Below are positions 30,703 through 39,722 of a stretch of DNA of 46,612 bases, one piece after another. The stretch is from contig CAZSWJ010000010.1 in NCBI GenBank assembly GCA_964611095.1, forward strand, positions 1 through 46,612, in the 5' to 3' direction. How positions within the stretch are numbered: the first letter of the stretch is position 1; each line of letters begins with the position of its first letter. The notes below the pieces were generated by a model. The model made no database searches. It saw only the letters and a program-made list of their open reading frames with translations, and was not told where the DNA came from. The position numbers and the translations under genes are program-made. The DNA comes from CAZKJL01 sp964611095. Lineage in GTDB: Bacteria > Patescibacteriota > Gracilibacteria > Peribacterales > Peribacteraceae.

Positions 30703-33402
30703 CGCACTTTTCTTCTGCTTTTCCATCACCTCGAGCATGCCCTTGCTGGGCGGCGGCACTCCCCCGCTCTTGGCGAGCTTATCCTCGAGCTCTTTGAGTT
30801 TCGCTTGTTCCTCTGCGGACAGAGCCTCGGTGAGTGCTTTCTTGCGGAGTGCGTTGAAATCGTTCGTCCACATCTCGCGATCTCGCCAGGCGCGGTACTC
30901 ATCGAGCTTCATGCCTTTCTTGCGGGCCTTTTCCTTCTCCTCGGCCTCCTTCTCCTTGGCCTTCTCGGCTTTGACGGCGGTCTGGCGGCCTTCCTTGGCA
31001 CTCATGATCCACTTGTTGATTTTGTCTTCCACGACCGCTCGTTTCTCGCAGTACCTCTCGCGCGAGGCGCGGCGGATGACGGATACGCGCTCATCGCTGG
31101 ATTCCAATTTGGGAGGCGGAAGCGTGGAGACGGAGAACGGCTTGCTGGCCATGCCGCCGACCATCAGGCGCATGTAGGCGTGGTACTTGGGCAAACTCAG
31201 AATGTCGTTCGTGGAAACCATTTCCTCGAACTGCATACTGAGAACCTCGGCATCATCGGAGCCCACTTGGAAGCTCGTCATGGAGCCAACGTTGCCGAAC
31301 ACGGCGTCCTGGAGCGTGGTTTTGCCGTCGATGAGGAGCTGTCCGATGTACTGGTGTGCGAGCGTGAGGTTCAAGCGATACTTCCGTGCCTCGGAGAGAA
31401 TGGTGGCGAACGATTCGGTGGCGAAGTTCTGGAACTCGTCGACGTACAGGTAGAAGTCTTTGCGCTCCTTCTCGGGAATGTCCGTGCGGCTCATGGCATC
31501 GAGCTGGAATTTGGTCACGAGCATGGATCCCAGGAACGCCGAGTTGTCTTCTCCGATGTTTCCTTTGCTCAGGTTCACGAGAATGATCTTGCCCGTGTCC
31601 ATGGCTTCGCGGAGCGACAAGGTGCTGGAGACTTGGCCCACGATATTGCGGATCATCGGGACCGACAGCAGCTGTCCGATCTTGTTCTGGATGGCGGCGA
31701 TGGCTTCGGTGCGATACTTCTCGGACCAGTTGGCGTACTCGTCTTCCCAGAAGCTGCGGACGTGGTGATCGCTCAGGTGATCCACGATTTTTTTGCGGAA
31801 CGCGTCGTCGGAGAACATGCGGAGGATGCCGAGCATGGAGTTGGCCTGACCTTCGATGAGCGCGAGGAGCGTATTGCGGAGAATGTGTTCCATGCGTCCG
31901 CTCCACACGTCGGGCCAAAGCTTGGTGAACACGCTCATGAGGCCGGAAACGACGAGTGGGAACTGGTCCGGGCTGCGTGCCGTAAGCATGTTGAACGAGA
32001 GCGGATATTCCTTGTCGGCGGGATCGAAGAGAACGACGTCGTTCGTGCGCTCGGCGGGAATGAAGCGGAGCACGGCCTCGATGAGGTCACCGTGCGGGTC
32101 GATGACGGCGACACCTTTGCCGCTCTGAATGTCCGAGAAGATCATGTTCTCGAGCAGCGTGGACTTACCCATGCCGGTCTTACCGATGATGTACATGTGC
32201 CTGCGGCGATCATCGGGCTTGATGCCGAATTTGGTCCTGTGGCCGCGGAAAACAGCCTCTCCGAGCACCGTGATGTCGGGTGACGTTTCGGGCACGGGCA
32301 GGTCGACCGGCGGTTCCAACTTCCTGGAGTAGACCCAATCGATGTTCGGCGTTTTCACGAGGGCGTTCGGGAAGTGCCAGAGCGTGGCGAGCTCCTCGAC
32401 CGAGAGCGTGTACGGGTAATGACGAATGTCGGCGGCAAGTGACGGAACGTTACGGACGTGACCGGCCTTGAATCCGTTGAGCGTCGGCACCGTGAACTGA
32501 CGGAAGCTGCCGTAGATCTCGGCGATTTTCTGCACGGCATCGTCTCTCTTGCTCTCTTTGGAGATCAGGCTGATGCGAACGTTGGCGACGAACAGCGGGC
32601 GGTTCACTTTGTCGGCCACGGCCGAGATGGGATCTTCGCTCTCGTGACTGCGACGTCCGGATTTCATCGTTTCCTCGTTGTACTCGTCGTTGTCGCTCTC
32701 GTCCGAGACGGCACCCACGTCCTGAATGGTGGGGATGAACGAAAACCATGCGCGGAATCCGCCCATGAGAATGTTGAGCGGCAGGTATGCCCACCAGCGC
32801 CAACCGCGAGCCAAGTGCACCGTGGCAAAGAGCTTGGCATACGACTCAAAGCGCTTGGGGAAGCCCTTCTTGATGAGCGGCAGGAATTTGATGACGCGCT
32901 TGCGGTAACGGCTGCCGATGGGAGTGAAGATGATCTGAATGTGCCCGCGCATCGCGGGATCGGCGTAACGCACGAGCGCGGACGTGATGCCCGCCATGGA
33001 GTCCACGTTCTGGCGTGCCAGAAGATCATCGAACTGCGGATGACGTTTGATGGGGTAGATCTCGGGCTTGCTCAGGTACAGATCGGTCGATTGGATGATC
33101 TCGCCTTCTTTGGGCTCGAGCTCTTTGGGATCCATGAACTCGATGTCGATGTCCGGGTACTGCGCGTAGAGCTGGCTCTCGAGGAGCGGGAGCGCACGCT
33201 TCGTGGCACGAACGAAGAAGCAGATCTTTCCTTGGAACGAACCGATCTCGAAGCTGATGAGACCGTCACGACCCTTGAGCGAATGGAGTGCGGCGATGGC
33301 CGACTCGATGTGGAGCGGTCCCCTGGCACCGCTTTTATCCTCCGGATCCGGAAGTGCCGGACGGATGCGCAGTAATGCCAGGTCGGACGAGGAAGTTGCT
33401 AT
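30700..33402 (-). CDS. VirD4/HerA-like type IV coupling ATPase, non-canonical start
   Basis: About 900 aa. The N-terminal soluble part (to about 200) is followed by a hydrophobic segment (about 203-222), an acidic stretch, then the motor domain: Walker A GKTGMGKS (407-414), AVIDPHGD (432-439) and Walker B YLYVDEFQNF with Asp655-Glu656. The last 130 residues are a charged coiled coil. Such ATPases drive DNA or protein through type IV systems; CPR genomes often carry one beside competence/pilus functions. No ATG, GTG or TTG exists in frame between the hrcA stop and Met90. A TACGAT box lies 7 nt before an ATA at 33402, which I take as start; a sequence error from ATG is possible. Confidence 0.8.
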   Translation of the reverse strand: MATSSSDLALLRIRPALPDPEDKSGARGPLHIESAIAALHSLKGRDGLISFEIGSFQGKICFFVRATKRALPLLESQLYAQYPDIDIEFMDPKELEPKEGEIIQSTDLYLSKPEIYPIKRHPQFDDLLARQNVDSMAGITSALVRYADPAMRGHIQIIFTPIGSRYRKRVIKFLPLIKKGFPKRFESYAKLFATVHLARGWRWWAYLPLNILMGGFRAWFSFIPTIQDVGAVSDESDNDEYNEETMKSGRRSHESEDPISAVADKVNRPLFVANVRISLISKESKRDDAVQKIAEIYGSFRQFTVPTLNGFKAGHVRNVPSLAADIRHYPYTLSVEELATLWHFPNALVKTPNIDWVYSRKLEPPVDLPVPETSPDITVLGEAVFRGHRTKFGIKPDDRRRHMYIIGKTGMGKSTLLENMIFSDIQSGKGVAVIDPHGDLIEAVLRFIPAERTNDVVLFDPADKEYPLSFNMLTARSPDQFPLVVSGLMSVFTKLWPDVWSGRMEHILRNTLLALIEGQANSMLGILRMFSDDAFRKKIVDHLSDHHVRSFWEDEYANWSEKYRTEAIAAIQNKIGQLLSVPMIRNIVGQVSSTLSLREAMDTGKIILVNLSKGNIGEDNSAFLGSMLVTKFQLDAMSRTDIPEKERKDFYLYVDEFQNFATESFATILSEARKYRLNLTLAHQYIGQLLIDGKTTLQDAVFGNVGSMTSFQVGSDDAEVLSMQFEEMVSTNDILSLPKYHAYMRLMVGGMASKPFSVSTLPPPKLESSDERVSVIRRASRERYCEKRAVVEDKINKWIMSAKEGRQTAVKAEKAKEKEAEEKEKARKKGMKLDEYRAWRDREMWTNDFNALRKKALTEALSAEEQAKLKELEDKLAKSGGVPPPSKGMLEVMEKQKKSA

Positions 33403-33409
33403 GGATTGA

Positions 33410-33415
33410 ATCGTA
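33410..33415 (-). promoter_or_regulatory. -10 box (TACGAT) before the ATPase gene
   Basis: On the minus strand TACGAT is 7 nt before the ATA at 33402, just past the hrcA stop codon (33420-33422). Confidence 0.4.
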
Positions 33416-33419
33416 GACG

Positions 33420-34127
33420 TTAGTCGCGAATGAGTGAAGCGACCATTTCGAGGGCCGCGGTGTTGTAGCCGTAGTCCATGCGCGTCGGTCCCAGGATGCC
33501 GATGGCACCCACTTGGTCGCGCACGCGGTACTTGGTCACGAGCATGGAGCAACTCTCGAACTCGGGACACAGGTCTTTGTCGCCGATGTAGTAGCGGACT
33601 TGGTCGCTGAGCTCGATGTTGCTCACGAGGTCGGCCAGGCGCTTCTCGAGCACCTCCACGACGCCCGTCACGAGCTTGGCATCGGCCAAGAATTCGGGCT
33701 GGCGGACGGCATTGGCGAGTCCGAGGTAGTACACGCGCTCGCGGTGCGGCACGGTGGCGAAGGCGACGTTGGGCATCATGTTGGAGAGCAGGCTCACGGC
33801 CTCGTACGCACGCTCGCGGTCTTTGTGCTGGAAGTACTGCTCGCGGAGCGTGTTGAAGCGGAGCCGCACGGCGCGCTCGTGGGCCGACGGATTCATGAAC
33901 TGCTGCACGTACATGCGGTAACCCTTCACGCTCGGGACGCGCCCCGCGGAGGTGTGCGGCTGTTCGATGAACCCTTCCGAGGAAAGGATCTGCATTTCGT
34001 TTCTGATGGTGGCTCCGGAAATGGCAAACAGGCCCGTGTCGGCGATCTGCTTGGAGCCGACGGGAAGCGCTGTTCCGATGAACTCGTCGATGATTGCCGC
34101 AAGTAGCTTCGCCTGACGCTGGTCCAT
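33420..34127 (-). CDS. hrcA: Heat-inducible transcription repressor HrcA, short form
   Basis: 235 aa against about 340 aa for typical HrcA. The N-terminal winged helix is complete (ISGATIRNEMQILSSEGFIEQPHTSAGRVPS), and the GAF-like dimerisation part is reduced. HrcA represses groESL and dnaK operons by binding CIRCE repeats. TAGAAT lies 6 nt before the ATG. I found no CIRCE element upstream of this gene or elsewhere in the window. The coupling ATPase frame begins 18 nt after its stop. Confidence 0.9.
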   Translation of the reverse strand: MDQRQAKLLAAIIDEFIGTALPVGSKQIADTGLFAISGATIRNEMQILSSEGFIEQPHTSAGRVPSVKGYRMYVQQFMNPSAHERAVRLRFNTLREQYFQHKDRERAYEAVSLLSNMMPNVAFATVPHRERVYYLGLANAVRQPEFLADAKLVTGVVEVLEKRLADLVSNIELSDQVRYYIGDKDLCPEFESCSMLVTKYRVRDQVGAIGILGPTRMDYGYNTAALEMVASLIRD

Positions 34128-34133
34128 ACGATT

Positions 34134-34139
34134 ATTCTA
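34134..34139 (-). promoter_or_regulatory. -10 box (TAGAAT), leaderless type, for hrcA
   Basis: Minus-strand TAGAAT ends 6 nt before ATG 34127. Confidence 0.55.
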
Positions 34140-34153
34140 ACACGGAATGATAC

Positions 34154-34171
34154 GGGAGTGAGACGCCTCCC
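34154..34171. terminator. Weak hairpin between the 439-aa gene and hrcA
   Basis: GGGAG, 8-nt loop, CTCCC. The T-rich side is on the plus strand, so termination of the minus-strand gene is doubtful. Confidence 0.3.
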
Positions 34172-34175
34172 TTTC

Positions 34176-35495
34176 TTACAAATAGGCTTTTAATGTGGAA
34201 GGATCGGGATCTTGGTATGCATGAAGCAACATGCGAGCCATCGTGGGAGCCACTTCGTATCCCTTGCCTCCGACGGCGTTGCACATGTACTTCAAACGAT
34301 CGATGAGAACCGCGATCTCTTCCCTCACCTCTTCGGAATCACGATTCGATTCTCTGTTGGAGACGTCGAGAAGCATGGCGAGGCGCGTCACGGGCACGAG
34401 CAATCGATCGCTCATCTGCTTCACCGTCGACTTGTCCCCGGCCTTGTGTTTCAGGATCAGCGGATCCAAGAACGCATCGATCACCGTCTTCGTATCATCA
34501 GCGATGATATCGAGCTTGTCCTCTTTCTTTGCCGTTCCCGCCGCAAGACGTGGAGCCAATTCCTCTTCTTCCAGCTTCAACAACCATTCGGGGCTGCATT
34601 GAATATGGCTTGCAAGCATTTCCAGGATATCTTCGATCGCCTGGCTGCGAGTGTCTCTATCGAAAACGCCGATACCCGCGAGATATTCCTTGAGCTTTGC
34701 GCGAGCCTTGTCGTGATAGTGAATGAACTGAAACGTGTGCCGCGTAAACAAATCGGGCATCGCCTTCGCACAGATCTGCGCAATGCGCGTTTCCATGATG
34801 TTCGGGACTTGGTCATTGCTGCTGAGATTCGGACCGATGAGATGCTGAACGAGTTTTTGCTCGGTCTTCGTGGCTTCGAACAAACTGACGGGCGTGGGAT
34901 CTCCCGGCATTGTCTGCACTTTCGTTCTGTTCCACAGAGGATGGAACGGCATATTGACGAAAAGAGGGCGCTTCGTATCGTTCACCGTAAAATTTTGCGA
35001 AGCGTAAAACACCGTCTGCCGCACTTCACGTACGGCTGCTTCTTGATCGACGGGCTTGCCGCGGGACAACGAGCCCACTTGGAGCCCGAGTCCCATGCGG
35101 GTCAGCTCCGATGCGATGATGCTGGCGAGACGCACCGAGTCGGCAGGAAATACGTCCACAAGTGTACCCTTCGGCTTCGGCTGTCCGGGACGCCCGCCCT
35201 TTTGATCAAAAGGTACTTTGAGATCCGCGTCATTCATCATGACCTCGCGGATGCGATTTTCCGTGTGTGCGATGTGCTCGAACCATGTGGCGGCGGGCCT
35301 GTTGTCTTTCGTATTGATGAACCACGGAGTCGGGATCGACGTGATGTGCTTCATGACGACATGGTGTCCTTTGCCAATATCCACCTCGTTTTCCTGCGCA
35401 ACGGTCAAATCATGCTTGTACGCGCGAGCCGCATTCAACAGTGACTGCGAATAGAGATGGGGATTGTCCGGAATGGACTGGGGCACGTTTGGCAT
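34176..35495 (-). CDS. Hypothetical protein, 439 aa
   Basis: No family recognised. Soluble, without signal or membrane segments. The N-terminal part is mixed alpha/beta with KGHHVVMKHITSIPTPWF and TLVDVFPADSVRLASIIA. From about residue 230 it is helical, with a charged stretch near 310-330 (KLEEEELAPRL). The final part (about 385-439) resembles helical repeats. It has several histidines and tryptophans but no obvious catalytic motif. The best -10 candidate (TAATAT) is 12 nt before ATG. It is transcribed toward hrcA. Confidence 0.7.
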   Translation of the reverse strand: MPNVPQSIPDNPHLYSQSLLNAARAYKHDLTVAQENEVDIGKGHHVVMKHITSIPTPWFINTKDNRPAATWFEHIAHTENRIREVMMNDADLKVPFDQKGGRPGQPKPKGTLVDVFPADSVRLASIIASELTRMGLGLQVGSLSRGKPVDQEAAVREVRQTVFYASQNFTVNDTKRPLFVNMPFHPLWNRTKVQTMPGDPTPVSLFEATKTEQKLVQHLIGPNLSSNDQVPNIMETRIAQICAKAMPDLFTRHTFQFIHYHDKARAKLKEYLAGIGVFDRDTRSQAIEDILEMLASHIQCSPEWLLKLEEEELAPRLAAGTAKKEDKLDIIADDTKTVIDAFLDPLILKHKAGDKSTVKQMSDRLLVPVTRLAMLLDVSNRESNRDSEEVREEIAVLIDRLKYMCNAVGGKGYEVAPTMARMLLHAYQDPDPSTLKAYL

Positions 35496-35557
35496 AAAAA
35501 TGGAGTGATATTATGACAAATTTGCAGAAAATGTCAAATAAACCTCACATGCTGAAA

Positions 35558-35573
35558 CAGCCGCATAAGGCTG
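35558..35573. terminator. Short hairpin after rpmE
   Basis: CAGCC, 6-nt loop, GGCTG, followed on the minus strand by TTTC. It lies 10 nt past the rpmE stop; a weak terminator. Confidence 0.4.
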
Positions 35574-35583
35574 AAATATCGAA

Positions 35584-35865
35584 CTATTTGGCCTTCTTGA
35601 TCTTGCTGGGCTTGGCCTTGCGAGCCTCCTCCACAGCTTTGATTTCGGCCTGCTTCTTCTTGGTGGCCTCGGCGACCTTGCGGAAGCGATCGACGCGTCC
35701 GGAAGCCATGAGACCGCGGTATTCTCCGGTGTAGACGGGGTGGCAGTTCCTGCAGATTTCGACCTGCTGGGCCTTCACGGTCGTCGGAATGGCGTATACG
35801 GCATTGCACGACACGCACGTGGTGACGGCGTCTTTGTGGATCTGTGGGTGAATGCCTTTCTTCAT
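35584..35865 (-). CDS. rpmE: Large ribosomal subunit protein bL31
   Basis: 93 aa. The N-terminus MKKGIHPQIHKDAVTTC and the zinc pairs CVSC and CRNC identify the cysteine-containing (C+) form of bL31, which binds at the central protuberance and bridges subunits. VEICRNCHPVYTG and GRVDRFRK are conserved. A lysine/alanine-rich tail (about residues 68-93) extends beyond the usual 66-70 aa. TAAAAT (35875-35880) lies 9 nt before the ATG. Confidence 0.93.
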   Translation of the reverse strand: MKKGIHPQIHKDAVTTCVSCNAVYAIPTTVKAQQVEICRNCHPVYTGEYRGLMASGRVDRFRKVAEATKKKQAEIKAVEEARKAKPSKIKKAK

Positions 35866-35917
35866 AGCTGGGAGATTTTAGGCGATGCAGAAGGCCAAGA
35901 CAAGGGGAAGAAAGCAC

Positions 35918-35950
35918 AAAAAAGGCGGGGGTGACCCGCCTCTTTCTTTA
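35918..35950 (-). terminator. Rho-independent terminator after gyrA
   Basis: GGCGGG, loop of 5, CCCGCC (35924-35940), with six A on the left that give a U tract on the minus strand. It lies 24 nt past the gyrA stop. Confidence 0.85.
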
Positions 35951-35963
35951 TCGATGATGGGAA

Positions 35964-38564
35964 CTACTTCTTCTTGGGCTTCTTTTTCTTGGGTTCCTCC
36001 GGCTCTTCAATGACCGGCGGTTCCTCGATTTCCATCTGGTCTTCCTCGGCTGCCTCTTCGGCGGCGGCTTCGGCGTTGGGGTCGTGCATGATGACGCTGA
36101 CGGATGCGACTTTGTCTCCTGCGTCGAGGCGCATGACGATGACACCCTGTGTGGCGCGACCGCGTGACGGAATGTCGGAGAGTTTCATGCGGATGGTCTG
36201 GCCCTGCTTGCTGATGCAGATGAGGTCGCCCTGGTCGCCGTCCTGGAGGATGGCGCCGCCGACGATGTCACCGGTCTTCGCCGTGAGCTGTGCGGCCTTC
36301 ACTCCGCTGCCGCCGCGTCCTTGCAGACGGTAGAGCGTGATGGGTGAAGCCTTGCCGAGACCGTTTTCCATGACGACGAGGAGCTGGCTCTTCTCCGCCG
36401 ACGCGAATGCGGCGGCCTCCACCACGCGGTCACCCGGACCCACGCGGATACCGCGGACACCGGCTGCGGCGCGTCCCATTTCGCGGACGTCGCCTTCGGT
36501 GAAGCGGATGGACTTGCCCTTCTTGGTGAGGATGAAGATCTCGTCCTTTCCGGTCGTTGCGACGACCCACTTGAGCTCGTCCCCGTCCGGAACTTTCTGC
36601 GCGATGAGACCGGAGCGGCGGATGTTCTCGAATTCGGAGAGAGCCGTGCGCTTCACGGTTCCCTTGATGGTCGTCATGAAGAGGTGCGTCTTGCCTTCGA
36701 GCTTGGCCTTCATGATGGCGGCGACTTTCTCGCCGGGCTGCAGCTGGAGCAAGTTCACGATGGCCTGGCCCTTGGCCGTGCGGCTGGCCTGCGGGAGTTC
36801 GTACACCGGCATCTTGAAGACGCGACCGGTGTTCGTGAAGAACAGCATGTCGTCGTGGTTGCTGGCGCTCACGATGCTCATGATTTCGTCCTCGTCTTTG
36901 GTCGTCATGCCCTTGATACCCTTGCCGCCGCGATGCTGTGCGCGGAACTGAGCGGGGCTCAGGCGCTTCACGTAACCGTGGGTCGTGAGAGCCACGATCA
37001 TCGGAGCGTTCGGGATGGTGTCCTTGGCGGAGAACTCACCGACGGCGTGCGGCACCACGACGGTGCGGCGGTCATCGCCGTACTTCGCGGCGATTTCCTT
37101 GAGCTCGTCTTTCATGATGGTGTCGACGCGCTTCTTGTCCTTGAGGATGGCCTCGCACTCCTTGATGAACGCGAGCGTCGCCTTGAGTTCGTCCTCGATT
37201 TTCTTGCGCTCGAGTCCCGCCAAACGCCTGAGCTGCATCTCGAGAATGGCGCCGGCCTGAATCTCGGAGAGTTTGAACTTTTTGATGAGCGCCTGGCGTG
37301 CATCCTCTTGAGAGTCGCTGCTGCGGATCGTCTTGATGACGGCGTCGATATTGTCGAGAGCGATGGAGAGACCTTCCAAAATGTGTGCGCGTTCCTTGGC
37401 GCGGTCGCGGTCGAAGGTGACGCGACGCGTGATGACCGTACGACGGTGGTTGATGAAGATCTGAAGGAGTTCTTGGAGGTTGAGGAGCTTGGGCTGAATG
37501 CCGTCGGCGAGCGCGATGCAGTTGTAACCGAAGCTCGTCTGGAGATCGGTGTGCTTGTAGAGCTGGTTGAGGATTTTCTGAGGGTAACTGTCCTTCTTGA
37601 GTTCGATGATGACGCGGATGCCGTCGCGGTCGGACTCGTCGCGGATGTCGGAGATGCCCTGGATGATCTTGTCCGTCACGAGTTCGGCGACGCGCGTGAT
37701 GAGCACGGACTTGTTCACCTGGTACGGGAGCTCGCTGATGCGAATGATGTGGCGGTTGCCTGCCTCTTCGATTTCGGCTTTGCCGCGGCATACGACGGAT
37801 CCGCGACCCGTGAGGTAGGCCTGCTTCAGAACTTCGCGGTCGTAGACGTAACCGGCCGTCGGGAAGTCGGGGCCTTGGACGAATTTGAGGAGATCCTCCA
37901 CCGTCGCATCCGGGTTGTCCGTGAGATGCAAGATGGCGTCAGAGAGTTCACGGAGGTTGTGAGGCGGGATGTTCGTGGCCATACCGACGGCGATGCCGAC
38001 GGTGCCGTTGAGGAGCAGGTTCGGGAGGCGCGAGGGAAGAACCGACGGCTCTTTCACCGTACCGTCGTAGTTCGGGCGGAAGTCGACGGTGTTCTTGTCG
38101 ATGTCGGCGAGCAGTTCGGTGGAGATTTTTTCCAAACGACACTCGGTGTAACGGTAGGCGGCTGCGTTGTCTCCGTCGATGGAACCGAAGTTTCCTTGTC
38201 CGTCGATGAGCGGGTACCGCATGGAGAACGTCTGCACGAGACGGACCATGGCTTCGTATACGGGGCTGTCACCGTGGGGGTGGTACTTCTTGAGCACTTC
38301 ACCCACCACACCGGCGCACTTGGAGTATTTGTGGCTGGGGAGCAAACCTTCCCGGAGCATGGCGTACATAATGCGGCGGTGCACGGGCTTGAGACCGTCA
38401 CGAGCATCGGGAAGAGCGCGCGAGACGATGACGCTCATGGCGTAGCTTAGGTAGCTCTCTTCCATTTCCGTCACGATGGGACGGGCCGTGATATTGCCCA
38501 TGTTCTTGATGGGCAAGAGAGGAGCCTGTTCTCCGTCGTTCTGTGGTGCGGGGGTTTTTGCCAT
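35964..38564 (-). CDS. gyrA: DNA gyrase subunit A
   Basis: 866 aa, full length. The breakage-reunion domain has the catalytic Tyr139 in AAAYRYTECRL, and HPHGDSPVYEAMVR is the quinolone-determining region. The C-terminal beta-pinwheel contains the GyrA box QHRGGKG, which distinguishes gyrase from topoisomerase IV. The last about 35 residues form an acidic then lysine-rich tail. With GyrB it introduces negative supercoils. Single gene with a terminator; no close -10, so it probably has a longer leader (TAGTCT about 30 nt upstream). Confidence 0.97.
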   Translation of the reverse strand: MAKTPAPQNDGEQAPLLPIKNMGNITARPIVTEMEESYLSYAMSVIVSRALPDARDGLKPVHRRIMYAMLREGLLPSHKYSKCAGVVGEVLKKYHPHGDSPVYEAMVRLVQTFSMRYPLIDGQGNFGSIDGDNAAAYRYTECRLEKISTELLADIDKNTVDFRPNYDGTVKEPSVLPSRLPNLLLNGTVGIAVGMATNIPPHNLRELSDAILHLTDNPDATVEDLLKFVQGPDFPTAGYVYDREVLKQAYLTGRGSVVCRGKAEIEEAGNRHIIRISELPYQVNKSVLITRVAELVTDKIIQGISDIRDESDRDGIRVIIELKKDSYPQKILNQLYKHTDLQTSFGYNCIALADGIQPKLLNLQELLQIFINHRRTVITRRVTFDRDRAKERAHILEGLSIALDNIDAVIKTIRSSDSQEDARQALIKKFKLSEIQAGAILEMQLRRLAGLERKKIEDELKATLAFIKECEAILKDKKRVDTIMKDELKEIAAKYGDDRRTVVVPHAVGEFSAKDTIPNAPMIVALTTHGYVKRLSPAQFRAQHRGGKGIKGMTTKDEDEIMSIVSASNHDDMLFFTNTGRVFKMPVYELPQASRTAKGQAIVNLLQLQPGEKVAAIMKAKLEGKTHLFMTTIKGTVKRTALSEFENIRRSGLIAQKVPDGDELKWVVATTGKDEIFILTKKGKSIRFTEGDVREMGRAAAGVRGIRVGPGDRVVEAAAFASAEKSQLLVVMENGLGKASPITLYRLQGRGGSGVKAAQLTAKTGDIVGGAILQDGDQGDLICISKQGQTIRMKLSDIPSRGRATQGVIVMRLDAGDKVASVSVIMHDPNAEAAAEEAAEEDQMEIEEPPVIEEPEEPKKKKPKKK

Positions 38565-38771
38565 ACCGAAATCGGGGGTCAGAAAGTCGGAGGAAGACTA
38601 CCAGAACCGGGTCGAAAGGAAAGCGTGTTGAATACGCGTGTTGTTCAAGTCCCGAAGCCATCTTTTGACATTTTTGGATTTTAGTTTTTGGCACCGTGAA
38701 GGAGGGTATGCGGACAAGCCGCACACCCTCACTTCGTTCGCATCGCTCCTCCATCATCCGCGGAGGCCCGT
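38565..38771. other. Spacer between gyrA and the 118-aa gene
   Basis: Contains the gyrA upstream region and the inverted repeat at 38702-38730. I see no gene. Confidence 0.5.
38702..38730. terminator. 12-bp hairpin after the 118-aa gene
   Basis: GAGGGTATGCGG, loop ACAAG, CCGCACACCCTC, one mismatch. It lies 42 nt past the stop. A second version follows the 110-aa gene (39334-39363), so it belongs to the repeated unit. No T tract, so its role as terminator is uncertain. Confidence 0.5.
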
Positions 38772-39128
38772 TCAGACCGCCGACTCGGCCGGAGCGTGCG
38801 CCGTCGTCTTCTGGTGGAGCAGCCAGTGCGCCGCTTCCACCACATCGAAGAACAGGTTGGCATCGGGAAATTCTTTCCGAAGCAGCGGCACGACTTCGTG
38901 AGAGAAGTTGTGGGCCGCCAAGGCGGGCAGGAAGACGATGGCGGTACGCTTCGCATCGAGATGGAGACCGATCAGCGCGTGAGTCAGGCTGACCGGCTCA
39001 TCGACGAGGTGCACGGTGAACGCCGCGAGGCGGTCACCGGGCGTCGACTCCTCGACGCGGATGATGTCCGTGCCTCCGTCGTACTGCCACTGGTTGTGTG
39101 CGCGCTTCGAGATGACAATGATTCGCAT
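38772..39128 (-). CDS. Small protein of unknown family (118 aa), leader-controlled paralog B
   Basis: 118 aa from ATG 39128, preceded by AGGAG at 10 nt, one of the few Shine-Dalgarno-like sites in the window. Alternating strands and helices suggest a small alpha/beta fold: RIIVISKR, QYDGGTDIIRV, FTVHLVDEPVSLTHALIGL, RTAIVFLPA, then helix LLRKEFPDANLFFDVVEAAHWLLHQ. It aligns with the 110-aa neighbour (YxxGGTxI; L/T-HALIGL against AALANL; IVF; DANLF against EANIV; W-L-x-Q). No catalytic motif. It has a TTGACA promoter and a structured leader. Function unknown. Confidence 0.7.
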   Translation of the reverse strand: MRIIVISKRAHNQWQYDGGTDIIRVEESTPGDRLAAFTVHLVDEPVSLTHALIGLHLDAKRTAIVFLPALAAHNFSHEVVPLLRKEFPDANLFFDVVEAAHWLLHQKTTAHAPAESAV

Positions 39129-39266
39129 GGCTTCTTCGCTCCTGAGCAGGACCTTGAGATGGGACTGAAACACGACCGGCCAACACATCACATGTGCTCG
39201 ATGGTCGTGTTTCTTTCTGTGAGAGACGATGTGAACGAACAACGCTTCCAATCGAAACTGAAAGCG
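39129..39266 (-). promoter_or_regulatory. Structured 5' leader, copy B
   Basis: Hairpin 1 is at 39243-39266 (CGCTTCCA with TGAAAGCG, one mismatch). Hairpin 2 is at 39167-39213: perfect 11-bp stem GAAACACGACC/GGTCGTGTTTC enclosing CACAT cac ATGTG. Both stems match copy A at 39723-39846 with compensatory changes. It lies between promoter and Shine-Dalgarno. Confidence 0.7.
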
Positions 39267-39271
39267 CGTGT

Positions 39272-39299
39272 ACTCTAAAACTCTTTGAGAATTTGTCAA
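39272..39299 (-). promoter_or_regulatory. Promoter TTGACA-N16-TAGAGT (copy B)
   Basis: -35 at 39294-39299 is the exact consensus; -10 at 39272-39277. The predicted start coincides with the 5' edge of hairpin 1. Confidence 0.75.
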
Positions 39300-39333
39300 T
39301 TATACGGCCAAGGGACGGCAAAAACACGTCGAA

Positions 39334-39363
39334 GGAGAGTGCGCGGCAAGCCGCACACCCTCC
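39334..39363. terminator. Hairpin after the 110-aa gene
   Basis: GGAGAGTGCGCGGC and GCCGCACACCCTCC, imperfect 14-nt arms with a 2-nt centre; same family as 38702-38730 and 27 nt past the stop. Confidence 0.45.
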
Positions 39364-39389
39364 CCCGTTCACGTCGCTTCGTCGTCTCT

Positions 39390-39722
39390 TCATCGCGTGG
39401 AGAACTCGTGCTGCTTGAGCCACATGACTGCGGCCGACACCTTCTCAACGATATTGGCCTCAGGCCAACCTCGCCGAATCTCGGCGTACACACCACGTGC
39501 GTTGAACGCCGGTGATTGATGGCCGAACACGATGAGAGTCGTGTCGGGCTGGCTCATGAGGTTCGCGAGCGCAGCGGCCAGCGTGAGTTCGTTCGTGACG
39601 ACGTAGACTTGGTAGTCCGCGTCGCTCACATCGAGACCGTCGTGAATGACAACCGGAATCTCGGTACCGCCGTTCTGGTACCACAGTAACTGCATGGCGT
39701 GATCGAAGATGCTGACCTGCAT
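39390..39722 (-). CDS. Small protein of unknown family (110 aa), leader-controlled paralog A
   Basis: 110 aa from ATG 39722, with GGGAG 7 nt upstream. Paralog of the 118-aa protein: WYQNGGTEI, YVVTNELTLAAALANL, TTLIVFGHQ, AEIRRGWPEANIVEKVSAAVMWLKQHE. Hydrophobic strands alternate with helices, as in a small Rossmann-like or flavodoxin-like half-domain. No catalytic motif recognised. The two proteins have diverged widely, while their 5' leaders stay nearly identical. Confidence 0.7.
   Translation of the reverse strand: MQVSIFDHAMQLLWYQNGGTEIPVVIHDGLDVSDADYQVYVVTNELTLAAALANLMSQPDTTLIVFGHQSPAFNARGVYAEIRRGWPEANIVEKVSAAVMWLKQHEFSTR

Noticed and set aside
34100..34180. CIRCE operator for HrcA
   Set aside because: Looked for the TTAGCACTC-N9-GAGTGCTAA pattern upstream of hrcA and around gyrA and rpmE; none found.
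36684..38450. 588-codon frame antisense to gyrA
   Set aside because: gyrA is complete and conserved; the antisense frame shows only mirrored bias.
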